NCBI GenBank assembly: GCA_002083615.1
Contig: MSXO01000022.1
Location: forward strand, 1-64,000
Reading direction: 5' to 3'
Source of the DNA: Proteobacteria bacterium ST_bin11
GTDB lineage: Bacteria > Pseudomonadota > Gammaproteobacteria > Methylococcales > Methylomonadaceae
Length of the DNA stretch: 64,000 bases
In this document: one piece after another, positions 8,658-17,926 of the stretch
How the letters are laid out: each line of letters begins with the position of its first letter
Position numbering within the stretch: position 1 is the first letter of the stretch
Position numbers and translations under genes: made by a program
The notes under the pieces: generated by a model
Database searches by the model: none
Told to the model about the DNA's origin: nothing
What the model saw: the letters and a program-made list of their open reading frames with translations, nothing else

Positions 8658-9982
8658 AGCGTTTCCTCCTGATAGACTGACTCTCCGCGTGCCAATCGCG
8701 CCGGACGAGCACTGTAGATGCTACTGAATTCAAAATTTAACTGGTGCCGCTGAGCGAAGGTCAGGTTGTAATTGACGGTCCACGCTTGGCCGTGTTCGCC
8801 GTTGCGATCTTGCGGCAGGTAATCGCGTTCGTCGTTGCCGAAGCGTTCGTAACGGACGCTGAAGCGACCTTCGCCCAATGGCCGACTGATAAGCCAGGAT
8901 GCTGACCAAAAGCCGACATCGACCGCGCGTAAATTGCCGATCAGATCGCCCATGGTGGTTCGACCGATCATAGCTTGGCTGATCAGCGTCGTTTCCCAGG
9001 GTAATTCAGCCTTACTGCCGAGGCTCCAGAACCGGGTATGCCAGCTGTACTGGCCTGCAGATAGTCCTGACGGGTCGGCGTTGTTGTCATAATACATTGC
9101 CCGCAGCGTATAGCGCTGCGGGCGCTCGGCGGCTATCCCTGCGTAAAATCCTGGTCGACGGTCCACTTCGACGAAGGTCTGGCTGGCGTTTGCCTGTTCA
9201 GGAAACAAGGTATGAATACCGATGCCGTCCGGCAAGCGCAGGCGACCGTTCAGTGTCGACTCGAAGTCATGTAAACTCCAACCGCGCCATGCCAACATCA
9301 AACCTGCGGTATCGTTATTGGCTAATGCTGCGCCGAATATGCCGATCCGGTCGCCGGCTTCGGCTTGGTAATCCAGACGCAGTTCGCCGCCGAAGGCCCG
9401 AAGCTCCTCCCCGACCCAAGCGTTGATGGTTGAGGAACTCAATGTGTACGGGCTGCTCCAGGCTGTGCCGATGTTCTCCAGAGAAATCGGCGGAAAGAAC
9501 ATGCCCAAGCGCCCAGCCAGACGCCAGCCGGCGTTGCCGACCGGTCGGTAGGCTAGAAAGGCCTCGGTTAAATCCACTGGTGCCGATTGATAGTCGGCGT
9601 ATTTTAATGTCGCGGTAGCCATCCAGTCCCAGTCCAGGCGGACTTGTAAAGTCGCGGCAGCTTCGTTGATCTGCCAGCGGTCGCGTTCACCGCCTTCGCG
9701 TAGTTTGCCCAAACCTTGTTCCAGTTGACCAGGTGCGGCGTCGCTATGTTGATAGCGCAAATCCAGCAGGCCGTGCCAAGTGAATTCCGGAAATTGTCCC
9801 TCGTCGCACAGGCTTGGTTTTGCTTGAATCAGCAATGCCGAACCAATTAATACTAATGCTGAGACATGTCGATGCGCGGGAAGCGGGCGATGTCCAACAG
9901 TGCCGATGGGTTGTCGGCGACCAGGTATTGACCGTGCTGGGTTTAAGGTCGATACGATAAATTCGAACATGAGTGCGCTCAC
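8627..9982 (-). CDS. Outer-membrane beta-barrel protein of unknown substrate
   Basis: 451 residues. After a signal-like hydrophobic stretch (VSALVLIGSALLIQAKPSLC) the sequence alternates in the manner of beta strands (RLDYQAEAGDRIGIFG, RFSVRYERFGNDE, QLNFEFSSIYSARP) and ends in Phe (VGYRLFF), the usual outer-membrane C-terminal signature. The signal peptide begins about 35 residues after the first ATG, with no in-frame start nearer to it, so the N-terminus is unusually long. The ATG overlaps the stop of the kinase gene (ATGA). No specific porin family is recognised. With the cupredoxin partner it may form an envelope system for copper or electron transfer; that is inference. Confidence 0.7.
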   Translation of the reverse strand: MSALMFEFIVSTLNPARSIPGRRQPIGTVGHRPLPAHRHVSALVLIGSALLIQAKPSLCDEGQFPEFTWHGLLDLRYQHSDAAPGQLEQGLGKLREGGERDRWQINEAAATLQVRLDWDWMATATLKYADYQSAPVDLTEAFLAYRPVGNAGWRLAGRLGMFFPPISLENIGTAWSSPYTLSSSTINAWVGEELRAFGGELRLDYQAEAGDRIGIFGAALANNDTAGLMLAWRGWSLHDFESTLNGRLRLPDGIGIHTLFPEQANASQTFVEVDRRPGFYAGIAAERPQRYTLRAMYYDNNADPSGLSAGQYSWHTRFWSLGSKAELPWETTLISQAMIGRTTMGDLIGNLRAVDVGFWSASWLISRPLGEGRFSVRYERFGNDERDYLPQDRNGEHGQAWTVNYNLTFAQRHQLNFEFSSIYSARPARLARGESVYQEETLWQVGYRLFF

Positions 9983-11736
9983 GGACTGTTATCGGCAACG
10001 CTCACCGCTTCGGCCAGCGGCAAATCGAAACGGAATTCGCTGCCGGTTCCCAGGGTACTTTCAACGTGTAGGCGGCTACCGTGCAATCGGGCGATTTTTC
10101 CGACTAAAATCAAGCCAAAACCGCCACCATTGGCTCGGGCGCGTCGAGCTAATGGCGAATCCCAATCGCACAAGGTCGGCAAATATTCCGGGGCGATGCC
10201 CATGCCGGTATCGCAAACTGCGACAGCTACCCGCTCTCCTGCCAGACATGCGTCCAACTGCACCGTGCCCCCCGCAGGTGTGTGGCGCAGGGCATTGTCT
10301 ATGAGATTAGTCAGCAGGCGTTCGATCAGGCCAATATCGGCTAAGACCGCTGGCAAAGCAGGGCGTAATTCGGCTTTTAGGGCTATACCGCGTTGATCAG
10401 CTTGCAGCCGGTATTTTTGTGAGACATCTTGCAGCAATTCAGCCATGTTGAAGGCTTCCTTATTCAAACTGGCGTCGTCGCATTCCAGCTTGGCCAATTC
10501 GAACAATTCCTGTGCCAGTCGGCTCACTTTTTCACTCTGGCGTAGCGCGGTGTTCAAGAAGTGCTCTTGGTCCTTGGCAGGCAGTTTGTCGGCCTTGCGC
10601 TGCATCGTTTCCAGAAAGGCATGCAAGGCGGCCAGCGGTGTGCGTAAATCGTGTGAAACGGATGCCACAAGCTCTCGCCGTTCCTGGTCCTTTTGCTGCA
10701 ACGTAACCAATTGGCCTGCCAATTGCGCGGCGCGGACGAAGGTATCGGCCAAACGTCCCAATTCATCGTTGCGGTCCGTCAGCGGTGTGGATGAAAAGTC
10801 GCCACTGACCACACGTTCGCCGGCCCCGGCCAAGGTCCGGAGTGGACGCGACAGATTGCGGGCGATCACTACACTGCCGGCCAAGGTAGCTAACAAACCG
10901 AGTAGCAGTAAACCGGCTGCCAGCAGGAGCATGTGGCGGTATCCGGCGAAGGCGTCGGTGAATTTGATTTGCAACAGCGCAGCGATATGCTGCTCTTGGC
11001 CTGCTGCTGGTAATGACAGGACGCGACCGAGATAACGGCCTTCATCGGTCTCGATTGTCGTGGTTTGCGTAGGGTCGGCATGACTATTTATTAGCGCCAA
11101 GGCGGCTTCAGGCTCAGACGCAGCTAACAATCGGCCACCGTCTGAGTCAAGAACCGCTAAACCGATTTGCAGCGGCAAAAGGGAATTTTGCCGAAACTGA
11201 TCAATGCGCTGCTCCTCGACCGCTTGCGCCACCGCAACCCAGCCGACCTGCACTGGTGCCAGCACCGGAACTAATGCCCATTCCTGTAAGCGGTCGTCCA
11301 ATAGACCAAACCACACCTGCGGTCGAATGCTGTCGGCATTCGCCAAGGCTTGGGCGACCTTAAACGGCCTGTCTTGCCACTGCCCGCCAGTATCGGCAAC
11401 GACCCGAAACTGTAGGTCGATAAAAAATGCACGTTGACCGTTGACGCGCAGTAACAGATTTTCCAAAGCCGAGGCGATCGTTGCTGGATCACCGCTAGTG
11501 ATAGTGCTGCGAAAACCGAAATCGGCGACCAGTAAGCCGGTTTCTCCGGCAACGCGGTCGGCACTTTCCACCAGTAGTTGGCGAAAAGCCTGTTCGGCGT
11601 AGCGTAAATCCTGATCAAGCTGGCGCAACAGATTGTCGCGAACCGCGAGATAAATACATACCACGGTCAGCGCCTGCACTGTGACAAACAGTGCAGCAAA
11701 TAAACACGCAATCCGGCTTTGGAAACTCAATTTCAT
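9979..11736 (-). CDS. Two-component sensor histidine kinase
   Basis: 585 residues. TM1 (about 10-31), a large periplasmic sensor region (about 32-265), TM2 (about 268-292), HAMP linker, a dimerisation helix with the phospho-acceptor His in SVSHDLRTPLAAL (about 361), then an ATP-binding domain with N box LIDNALRHT, G1 DTGMGI and G2 GGGFGLILV. All catalytic motifs are present. It starts with ATG overlapping the response-regulator stop (ATGA) and ends overlapping the outer-membrane gene start, so the set is translationally coupled. The periplasmic domain is not of a type I recognise. The likely signal is a periplasmic metal or envelope condition, given the cupredoxin and barrel genes in the operon. 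Confidence 0.92.
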   Translation of the reverse strand: MKLSFQSRIACLFAALFVTVQALTVVCIYLAVRDNLLRQLDQDLRYAEQAFRQLLVESADRVAGETGLLVADFGFRSTITSGDPATIASALENLLLRVNGQRAFFIDLQFRVVADTGGQWQDRPFKVAQALANADSIRPQVWFGLLDDRLQEWALVPVLAPVQVGWVAVAQAVEEQRIDQFRQNSLLPLQIGLAVLDSDGGRLLAASEPEAALALINSHADPTQTTTIETDEGRYLGRVLSLPAAGQEQHIAALLQIKFTDAFAGYRHMLLLAAGLLLLGLLATLAGSVVIARNLSRPLRTLAGAGERVVSGDFSSTPLTDRNDELGRLADTFVRAAQLAGQLVTLQQKDQERRELVASVSHDLRTPLAALHAFLETMQRKADKLPAKDQEHFLNTALRQSEKVSRLAQELFELAKLECDDASLNKEAFNMAELLQDVSQKYRLQADQRGIALKAELRPALPAVLADIGLIERLLTNLIDNALRHTPAGGTVQLDACLAGERVAVAVCDTGMGIAPEYLPTLCDWDSPLARRARANGGGFGLILVGKIARLHGSRLHVESTLGTGSEFRFDLPLAEAVSVADNSP

Positions 11737-12455
11737 TCAGCGGAATCTTCGGGTCCGGCGAATTTATAGCCGAGCCCCCAGACAGTCAAAATTCGCGTTG
11801 GATTCGCCGGATCGGCTTCGATTTTAGCGCGCAGGCGGTTGATATGGGAGTTGACGGTATGTTCGTAGCCGTCGTGACTGTATCCCCAGACCTGATTCAA
11901 AAGCTCCAGTCTGGTCAGCATCCTCCCCGGATGGCGGGCGAAAAAATTGAGCAAATCAAACTCGCGTGCGGTTAACGCCACCGACTGGCCATCTAAAGCC
12001 ACCGTTCGGCTTTGCGCGTCAATCCGCAGGCCTTGGGTGACAATGACCGAAGTGCTTTGCTCAGCATTAGGCCGATTCAAAGCCGCTGCTCGGCGTAACA
12101 GTGCACGCACTCTGGCGACCACTTCGGCCAATGAGAAGGGTTTGGTAATGTAATCGTCGGCGCCAATTTCCAGGCCAACCACACGTTGCACGTCGCTCGA
12201 TTTGGAGCTGACGATGATGATAGGCGTATAAACTTGCCCGGCCCGCACTCGTCGGCAAATCTCAAGCCCGTCCACACCGGGCAACATGACGTCCAATAAC
12301 AGCATGTCGTAATGGTTAGCCGCGATCGCCGCCAATGCAGCGTCGCCGTCGGCTATTACGTCCACTCGGTAATCTTCTTCACGGAGATTGTCGGCCAGAA
12401 TCTTGGCGATGTCGGGGTCGTCTTCGACCAGAAGGAGGTGTTTTGCGGCAGGCAT
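11733..12455 (-). CDS. OmpR-family response regulator
   Basis: 240 residues. The receiver domain (1-120) has the acidic pocket VEDDPD, the phospho-acceptor Asp in LLLDVMLPG, the switch Ser in IIIVSSKSS and the conserved Lys in DDYITKPFS. The C-terminal winged helix (about 140-232) carries LTAREFDLLNFFARHPGRML and VNSHINRLRAKIE, ending in RILTVWGLGYKF. It is the first gene of the leftward operon with the kinase, barrel and cupredoxin genes, and probably controls that operon. Its promoter should lie in the 399-bp gap upstream (12456-12854). Confidence 0.95.
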   Translation of the reverse strand: MPAAKHLLLVEDDPDIAKILADNLREEDYRVDVIADGDAALAAIAANHYDMLLLDVMLPGVDGLEICRRVRAGQVYTPIIIVSSKSSDVQRVVGLEIGADDYITKPFSLAEVVARVRALLRRAAALNRPNAEQSTSVIVTQGLRIDAQSRTVALDGQSVALTAREFDLLNFFARHPGRMLTRLELLNQVWGYSHDGYEHTVNSHINRLRAKIEADPANPTRILTVWGLGYKFAGPEDSAE

Positions 12456-12854
12456 CAGCGGCTCGGCTACTTAAAAAATCCGATTATGGGCCAATCGTAA
12501 AGTCTTCGCCAATCACGAAAATATCATGAGCGCGTGACAAAATCGTGAGAATTTGCAGGCTTTTGCACCGTTTGGCGGTTGCGATAGCTGAAGAGCAATC
12601 ATGGATAAACCCTAAAACTGCTAACTTTAGCCAATCAAGGCTAGATTGACTGCCGGGTGTTTTATTTAGCTAGGAAGCCCTCGGCGATTGAGTGAGGGCC
12701 ACAATACCGGCTTTCTAGACTTTCAGTTCACTGAATGTGGATGAGGGTGACTGTCCGGTTTGAAAAACTCGACTGACGAAATGGGTCTATTGCGCAACTC
12801 ATCTCTTCCAAAAACCGTCATCCGATACTCGTTTAATTAAATTGGCATGAGTGG
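12456..12854. other. Intergenic region between cobQ end and the two-component operon
   Basis: 399 bp without a convincing frame. It is downstream of cobQ and upstream of the response regulator (both read leftward), so it holds the cobQ transcript end and the operon promoter. I see no clear hairpin with a T tract and no repeat shared with the rest of the window. Confidence 0.5.
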
Positions 12855-14336
12855 CTAGTTTGGGGTGGAATATGCGGCCCGCGCCTCCAGCAGCGTGAAA
12901 TCGCAATGCGCTGCCAAGCAATCGGCCAAACGGTCAATACCGGCTTCGCGCAAGGCGTTGAAATCCACCGCTTGCGTTTGCCGATAGCCAGCCCAATTCA
13001 ACAAAGCGTTGCAAGCTGCCGGTAAATCGAACAAGCCATGAAGATAACTGCCAGCCAGTAAACCATCCGCAGATACCGCGCCATCGTTGCCGTCCGCAAG
13101 CGAAAATAAGGGTTGCGACAAGGCCGGGCCGTTGCTAACGCCCAGATGAATCTCGTAGCCCGCTACCGGCGTAGCTTGCCCATAGAATGTGCCAGTAGTT
13201 TGTCTGAGGCATTTTTCGGGTTGCAAAACCGTCTGCACATCCAACAAATCCAGACCGGCAGAGCTACCGGCCGGACCTTCCAGCCCCAACGGGTCATCTA
13301 CGCGCTTGCCCAGCATCTGAAAGCCGCCGCAAATCCCCAATAGTTTGCCCCGGTAACGCAGATGGCGACTGATAAAAGTGTCCCAGCCTCGTTCTCTAAG
13401 CTGAGCTAAATCGCTGCGCACCGACTTGCTGCCCGGCAGCACGATCAAGTCGGCACCGCTTACTTGATCGGGGCTTTTAGCAAAGCTGACCTGAACGCCG
13501 GGATGCAATTGCAGCGGATCGAAATCGGTATGATTGCTGAAGCTGGGCAAGTGCGGCACGACGATGTGAAAAGCCCCGGTCTGGCTTTGTTGGGCATGTC
13601 GAGTGGATAAAGCGTCCTCGGCTTCCAAATAGAGATCGTGTAAATAGGGAAGCACGGCCAATACCGGTTTGCCAGTTCGCTGTTCCAGCCAGTCTAATCC
13701 AGGTTTCAAAAGCGCGATGTCGCCCCGGAAACGGTTGATGACAAAGCCGATCACCCGATCTTGCTCGCTGGCCGACAGCAAGTCCAGCGTGCCGACCAAA
13801 TGTGCAAACACCCCGCCGCGGTCAATGTCGGCGATGAGAATCACCGGACAATCCACAGCTTCGGCAAAGCCCATGTTGGCAATATCGCCAGCGCGTAAAT
13901 TAATCTCGGCTGGGCTACCCGCACCCTCGACTATCAGCATCTGGTATTGGGCGCTCAAGCGTTGCCAGGATTCCAATACCGCTTGCTTAGCGACTTTTTT
14001 ATAATCGTGATATTGGCTAGCGGATTGGTTTTGCAAGACTTTGCCGTGAATAATCACTTGCGCGGTGCTGTCTGTGTTGGGCTTTAGCAGTACCGGATTC
14101 ATATCACTATGCGGTGGCAGACCGCAGGCTGCGGCTTGCGCGGCTTGGGCCCGACCGATCTCGCCGCCATCGACAGTTACCGCGCTATTTAGCGCCATGT
14201 TTTGCGGTTTGAAGGGCGCGACGGCGATGCCTTGGCGCCGGTAATAACGGCACAATGCTGTCACCAAGGTACTTTTGCCGGCATCGGAGGTGGTGCCTTG
14301 TACCATCAGCGCTCGGAACGGCGGCTTAGGATGCAT
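12855..14336 (-). CDS. cobQ: Cobyric acid synthase
   Basis: Amidates the b, d, e and g side chains of adenosyl-cobyrinate a,c-diamide using glutamine and ATP (cobalamin pathway). From the ATG at 14336 the N-terminal ATP-binding domain has VQGTTSDAGKSTLVTALCRY and VEGAGSPAEINLR. The C-terminal glutamine amidotransferase domain (about 250-490) has the Cys nucleophile in GKLLGICGGFQMLG and a late GSYLHGLFD His. The longer frame beginning at 14432 is rejected because its first 32 codons lie in bluB and do not resemble the family. It overlaps the bluB stop by 11 bases, indicating coupling. Confidence 0.95.
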   Translation of the reverse strand: MHPKPPFRALMVQGTTSDAGKSTLVTALCRYYRRQGIAVAPFKPQNMALNSAVTVDGGEIGRAQAAQAAACGLPPHSDMNPVLLKPNTDSTAQVIIHGKVLQNQSASQYHDYKKVAKQAVLESWQRLSAQYQMLIVEGAGSPAEINLRAGDIANMGFAEAVDCPVILIADIDRGGVFAHLVGTLDLLSASEQDRVIGFVINRFRGDIALLKPGLDWLEQRTGKPVLAVLPYLHDLYLEAEDALSTRHAQQSQTGAFHIVVPHLPSFSNHTDFDPLQLHPGVQVSFAKSPDQVSGADLIVLPGSKSVRSDLAQLRERGWDTFISRHLRYRGKLLGICGGFQMLGKRVDDPLGLEGPAGSSAGLDLLDVQTVLQPEKCLRQTTGTFYGQATPVAGYEIHLGVSNGPALSQPLFSLADGNDGAVSADGLLAGSYLHGLFDLPAACNALLNWAGYRQTQAVDFNALREAGIDRLADCLAAHCDFTLLEARAAYSTPN

Positions 14337-15039
14337 CGGGCCAGCCGTTTTCGTAAACATAGGCCGACAAGGGTTGCGGCCTCGCCCAATTTTCCAGTTC
14401 CAGCATCGGCTTGGGGTAAAACTCGGCCACATGGCCCAGGCAAAGCACCGCGATCGGTCTACTGCCGGCCGGCATGTTCAATAATTGGGCTAAGGCGTCG
14501 GGATCGAACAGTGATACCCAGCCCAACCCCAGACCTTCGGCGCGGGCCGCTAACCATAGATTTTGAATCGCACAGGCTGCCGAAGCCAAATCCATCTCCG
14601 GCAGGGTGCGCCGACCGAAAATGTGCTGCTCACGTCGGTCCGGCAAGGCCACTACCAACAATTCGCCGCAATCAAGTATGCCTTCCACCTTAAGCTGCAT
14701 AAATTCGTCGTGCCGCTCCGCAAGAGCTGCGGCGGTAAGCCGTCGCTCTTGTTCGACCAGCGCGTGAATATCCAGCCGGACACTGCGATTGGTGATACGG
14801 ATAAAGCGCCAGGGTTGCATCAAGCCGACGCTGCCGGCTTGATGTGCGGCTTGCAATAGACGAGCCAGAGTTTCGCTGTCGACTGGATCGGGGAGAAAAT
14901 GCCGCATGTCACGGCGTTCGGCGATGGCTCGATAGATGCCGGCAATTTGTTGGTCGGGAAAACGGTGCGCGTTTGATGCGTCTTTCGAATCTAACGTTTG
15001 ACCGGGAATGGCCGGCTGAAGCGGCGATTGTTGGGTCAT
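14326..15039 (-). CDS. bluB: 5,6-dimethylbenzimidazole synthase
   Basis: BluB uses oxygen and reduced FMN to convert FMN into 5,6-dimethylbenzimidazole, the lower ligand of B12. The 237-residue product has the nitroreductase-like fold with RRDMRHFLPDPVDSETLARL, QPWRFIRI and GLGWVSLFDP. The start MTQQSPL at 15039 is chosen because its ATG shares a base with the cobS stop (TAATG); the longer frame has an Arg- and Cys-rich leader encoded inside cobS. It sits between cobS and cobQ, and its presence implies aerobic self-made lower ligand. Confidence 0.93.
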   Translation of the reverse strand: MTQQSPLQPAIPGQTLDSKDASNAHRFPDQQIAGIYRAIAERRDMRHFLPDPVDSETLARLLQAAHQAGSVGLMQPWRFIRITNRSVRLDIHALVEQERRLTAAALAERHDEFMQLKVEGILDCGELLVVALPDRREQHIFGRRTLPEMDLASAACAIQNLWLAARAEGLGLGWVSLFDPDALAQLLNMPAGSRPIAVLCLGHVAEFYPKPMLELENWARPQPLSAYVYENGWPDAS

Positions 15040-15758
15040 TACAGCATTGCAACAGTTAATACAGCGGCTTCGGTGAGCTCGACAGCTGCACCGTACACGT
15101 CCCCGGTTACCCCGCCCAAGCGTGACATGGCGGTTTGCCGTAGCCAAAATAGTAAGCCGCTGGCAAACAGCACCGCCGGAAAACCTAAAAATAGCACAGC
15201 GCCTACGGCGCTAATCACCAACACCCACGTGGCAGCCGATCTTGGCAGTTGTTGTAAAAGCACCTCGGCTAAACCCTGCGGGCGAACATAGTTGGTTGTC
15301 AGCATCAAACCCAGGATCGCTGCACGACCTAAAACGGGGGCTAGCAATAGCGGGGCGAGGCGAGTTTGTTCGAACATGGCGGTCAGCGCGGCAAACTTTA
15401 AGATTAAAATCACGGCCAACAAACTAACCGCACTCGGCCCGGAAGCCGGATCTTTCATGATTTGCAGGCTACGCTGCTTATCGCCGTGGCCGCCAACCCA
15501 GGCATCGGCGCAATCGGCCAGACCGTCTAGGTGTAAGCCGCCCGTTATTAGCACCCAGGCGGCCAGCACGATAGCTGCCAGCAGCATTGGCGAGCTGCCG
15601 GCACTCAGTGTGCCTGGCACGCTTAATAGCGTACCCAATAGCAGACCTACCGCAGGGTAATACAATACCGAACGCCCTAACAAGGTAGCGCCGGTCTCGT
15701 ACCGATAGTTAACGGGTATGCGGGTCAGAAATTGCAGGGCAACAAGAAAAGCGTCCAC
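15039..15758 (-). CDS. cobS: Adenosylcobinamide-GDP ribazoletransferase
   Basis: An integral membrane enzyme that joins adenosylcobinamide-GDP to alpha-ribazole, the last assembly step of cobalamin. Family motifs are TRIPV, GLHLDGLADCADAWVGG and a membrane helix set ending in SRLGGVTGDVYGAAVELTEA. The likely start is GTG at 15758, two bases after the TM2-gene stop, giving 239 residues, the normal CobS length. Longer frames read through the TM2 gene's end and are not family-like. It follows the TM2 gene closely and is coupled to bluB. Confidence 0.92.
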   Translation of the reverse strand: MDAFLVALQFLTRIPVNYRYETGATLLGRSVLYYPAVGLLLGTLLSVPGTLSAGSSPMLLAAIVLAAWVLITGGLHLDGLADCADAWVGGHGDKQRSLQIMKDPASGPSAVSLLAVILILKFAALTAMFEQTRLAPLLLAPVLGRAAILGLMLTTNYVRPQGLAEVLLQQLPRSAATWVLVISAVGAVLFLGFPAVLFASGLLFWLRQTAMSRLGGVTGDVYGAAVELTEAAVLTVAML

Positions 15759-15760
15759 GG

Positions 15761-16174
15761 CTATTTCAGATGACGTCCTTTGGCATCCTTGTAGATATGG
15801 CCGGTAGCAATCAGCACCCCTTCTATGAAACCCCACATTACGCCGAAGCCGCCGGTGATCAGGGTAACCACGGCTTGGGTGAAGCCGAGAAAATAAAAGC
15901 CCAAATAAATGCGATGCAAGCCTATGGCCCCGAGGGCGATGCCCAGCAGGGCTGCCACTATCTTGCTTTTGACCGGCTTGGCTTCCATTAAATATGCGCC
16001 GACTAGGCTAACGTCGGTGACTTTCTCTTCTTCATGATCGAAATCCACGTCGTCGCCTGGTTTCGGCGGTGCGTCCGAGGTCCATTGATCCAGATGGAAT
16101 TCGTAAAATTGACCTTCGTATTTGATTACGCCGGTCTGACATCTTTCATCGTAACTTTCTATATGTCCTAACAT
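15761..16174 (-). CDS. TM2-domain membrane protein with small N-terminal beta domain
   Basis: 137 residues from ATG 16174 (a TTG four codons earlier is less likely). The first ~65 residues (GHIESYDERCQTGVIKYEGQ, then EFHLDQW) look like a cold-shock/OB-type small beta barrel. The C-terminal half is a TM2 domain: two helices around GLHRIYLGFYFLGFTQAVV and GFGVMWGFIEGVLIATG, with the conserved Gly-x-His-Arg-Phe/Tyr-Tyr-type motif between them. TM2 proteins are small membrane proteins of unclear job. It stands between cobT and cobS with 2 bp to cobS, but no known B12 role follows from that. Confidence 0.8.
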   Translation of the reverse strand: MLGHIESYDERCQTGVIKYEGQFYEFHLDQWTSDAPPKPGDDVDFDHEEEKVTDVSLVGAYLMEAKPVKSKIVAALLGIALGAIGLHRIYLGFYFLGFTQAVVTLITGGFGVMWGFIEGVLIATGHIYKDAKGRHLK

Positions 16175-16350
16175 GTTGTTTACCAAAGCAGTTGTATGTT
16201 TTTATTATTATGTGCAGATTGCCATGGGTGGCAATTGCTGGCCGGAAAGCAAACTCGGCGTGGCCAAGCTTATTTTTCGCCGCTCATGATACGGGAAAGC
16301 TAAACACCTCGCTATTGCACCTAAGATAGATCGCCGACGCATCGCCTATT

Positions 16351-17391
16351 TCAGACAGTAGAGACTTGCGCCTGACTGAATGTGGCCATTTCATTGTGTA
16401 AATGACAGGCCATTTGCAGCAAGGGGACAGCCAGCAGCGCGCCGCTACCTTCGCCAAGGCGCATTTCCAAACTCAACAAAGGCCTAGCATTGAGCGCTTG
16501 CAGGACGCGGGCGTGACCTTTTTCTGCGGAACAGTGACCGTAAAAAAACCAGTCCGTGCAGCCTGGGTTAATACTCATCGCCAGCAATGCGGCGACGCTG
16601 CTGATAAAGCCATCTATCAACACAGGTAAACTATTTTGGGCAGCGTTGATATAGGCTGCCGTTAAAGCGGCGATTTCGAAACCGCCCAAGGTTTTTAAAA
16701 TATCCAAAGGCGAGCACAAAACGGATTGATGGCGCTGCAAGGCTGATTCGATAATACTGGCTTTTCGATCGATTTGATCAGCATTCAGACCGGTGCCGGC
16801 GCCGGTAATGTCGCTGGCCGGTATCCGCAGACTGGCCGCAGCCACAGCACTGGCGCTGGTTGTATTTGCGATGCCCATTTCGCCGCCAATAAACAGATCG
16901 ACCCCATTCGCCAATGCGCGTCCTACCGCAGCTTGGCCGGCGGCCAAGGCGACAGTTAATTGGGTGTCGCTCATCGCTGCCGCGCTATTGAAATTGGTGG
17001 TGCCGGCGCCGGCTCGATGGCTGATTACATCGGCTAAAGCCAACGGCTGTATGAGACCGACATCGATGACCTCGAAATAGGCATCCACATGCCGCGCCAG
17101 CACGTTCACCGCCGCGCCACCGGCTGCGAAGTTCTTTACCATCTCTGTCGTAACCACTTGCGGAAAGGCCGAGACGCCTTCCACGGCAACGCCGTGATCG
17201 GCGGCAAATACGCTGACATGGATTTTTTCCAGCTTGGGCTTTTCCCTGCTTTGCATCGCCGCCAACCTGATCGCGCAATTCTCCAACAAACCCAAGGAGC
17301 CGGCTGGCTTGGTTAATTGCGCTTGCCTCGCCAAAGCATGTTGATGATAGCTAGCATTGGGCGCGGCAATCGGCGCGGATAAACTATTCAT
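16351..17391 (-). CDS. cobT: Nicotinate-nucleotide-dimethylbenzimidazole phosphoribosyltransferase
   Basis: Activates dimethylbenzimidazole to alpha-ribazole phosphate. 346 residues from the ATG at 17391, seven bases after the cobU stop. Motifs: LTKPAGSLGLLE near the N-terminus, VFAADHGVAVEGVSAFP, FIGGEMGIANTTSAS, TGAGTGL, and RLGEGSGALLAVPLLQMA, which carries the catalytic Glu of the family. A longer frame to 17493 runs into cobU and is rejected. It lies between cobU and the TM2 gene; the 176 bases after its stop contain nothing I can name. Confidence 0.95.
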   Translation of the reverse strand: MNSLSAPIAAPNASYHQHALARQAQLTKPAGSLGLLENCAIRLAAMQSREKPKLEKIHVSVFAADHGVAVEGVSAFPQVVTTEMVKNFAAGGAAVNVLARHVDAYFEVIDVGLIQPLALADVISHRAGAGTTNFNSAAAMSDTQLTVALAAGQAAVGRALANGVDLFIGGEMGIANTTSASAVAAASLRIPASDITGAGTGLNADQIDRKASIIESALQRHQSVLCSPLDILKTLGGFEIAALTAAYINAAQNSLPVLIDGFISSVAALLAMSINPGCTDWFFYGHCSAEKGHARVLQALNARPLLSLEMRLGEGSGALLAVPLLQMACHLHNEMATFSQAQVSTV

Positions 17392-17398
17392 ATTGAAA

Positions 17399-17926
17399 TT
17401 AGACGTTTTTGAGGATTTGCGGCAAACCGGCGCTGAGCAGTACCACCTTGTCGCTAAGTTGCGCGAGTTTTTGATGTAAAAAGCCGGCTTCATCGACGAA
17501 ACGACGCGTCATCGCGTCGGCGGCCACCACACCCAAGCCCACTTCGTTACTGACCAGAATCACGTGTTGCCCGCCGGTCGCCAGCGCTGCGTAAAGAGCA
17601 TCGGCTTGTTGTCGATAGCGCTGTTCCTGCAGATTGCCTTGTTTGTCGAATAAGACGTTGCATAACCAAAGCGTCAGGCAATCGACCAGCAAGCAATGCT
17701 GTTTGCCGGCGTATTTGCTAATCACATCCGCCAATGCCATGGGCTCTTCAACGGTTATCCAGTGCTGCGGACGGCGCTGCTGATGATGCTGGATGCGACT
17801 GAGCATTTCGTCATCTCCGGCTTCGGCGGTGGCTACATACACCACCGGCAAACCGGAAGCCAAAGCTTGTTGCTCGGCATAGCGGCTTTTACCCGACCGG
17901 GCACCGCCCAAAATCAGCTCAATCAT
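17399..17926 (-). CDS. cobU: Adenosylcobinamide kinase / adenosylcobinamide-phosphate guanylyltransferase
   Basis: Bifunctional enzyme that phosphorylates adenosylcobinamide and attaches GMP. 175 residues, the standard length. It begins with a P-loop, MIELILGGARSGKSRYAE, followed by VVYVATAEAGDDEM, HHQQRRPQHWITVEEP (the guanylylated His region), LLVDCLTLWLCN and VSNEVGLGVV. It overlaps the uspA-like gene by 8 bases and precedes cobT by 7, so it is inside a tight leftward operon. Confidence 0.95.
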   Translation of the reverse strand: MIELILGGARSGKSRYAEQQALASGLPVVYVATAEAGDDEMLSRIQHHQQRRPQHWITVEEPMALADVISKYAGKQHCLLVDCLTLWLCNVLFDKQGNLQEQRYRQQADALYAALATGGQHVILVSNEVGLGVVAADAMTRRFVDEAGFLHQKLAQLSDKVVLLSAGLPQILKNV

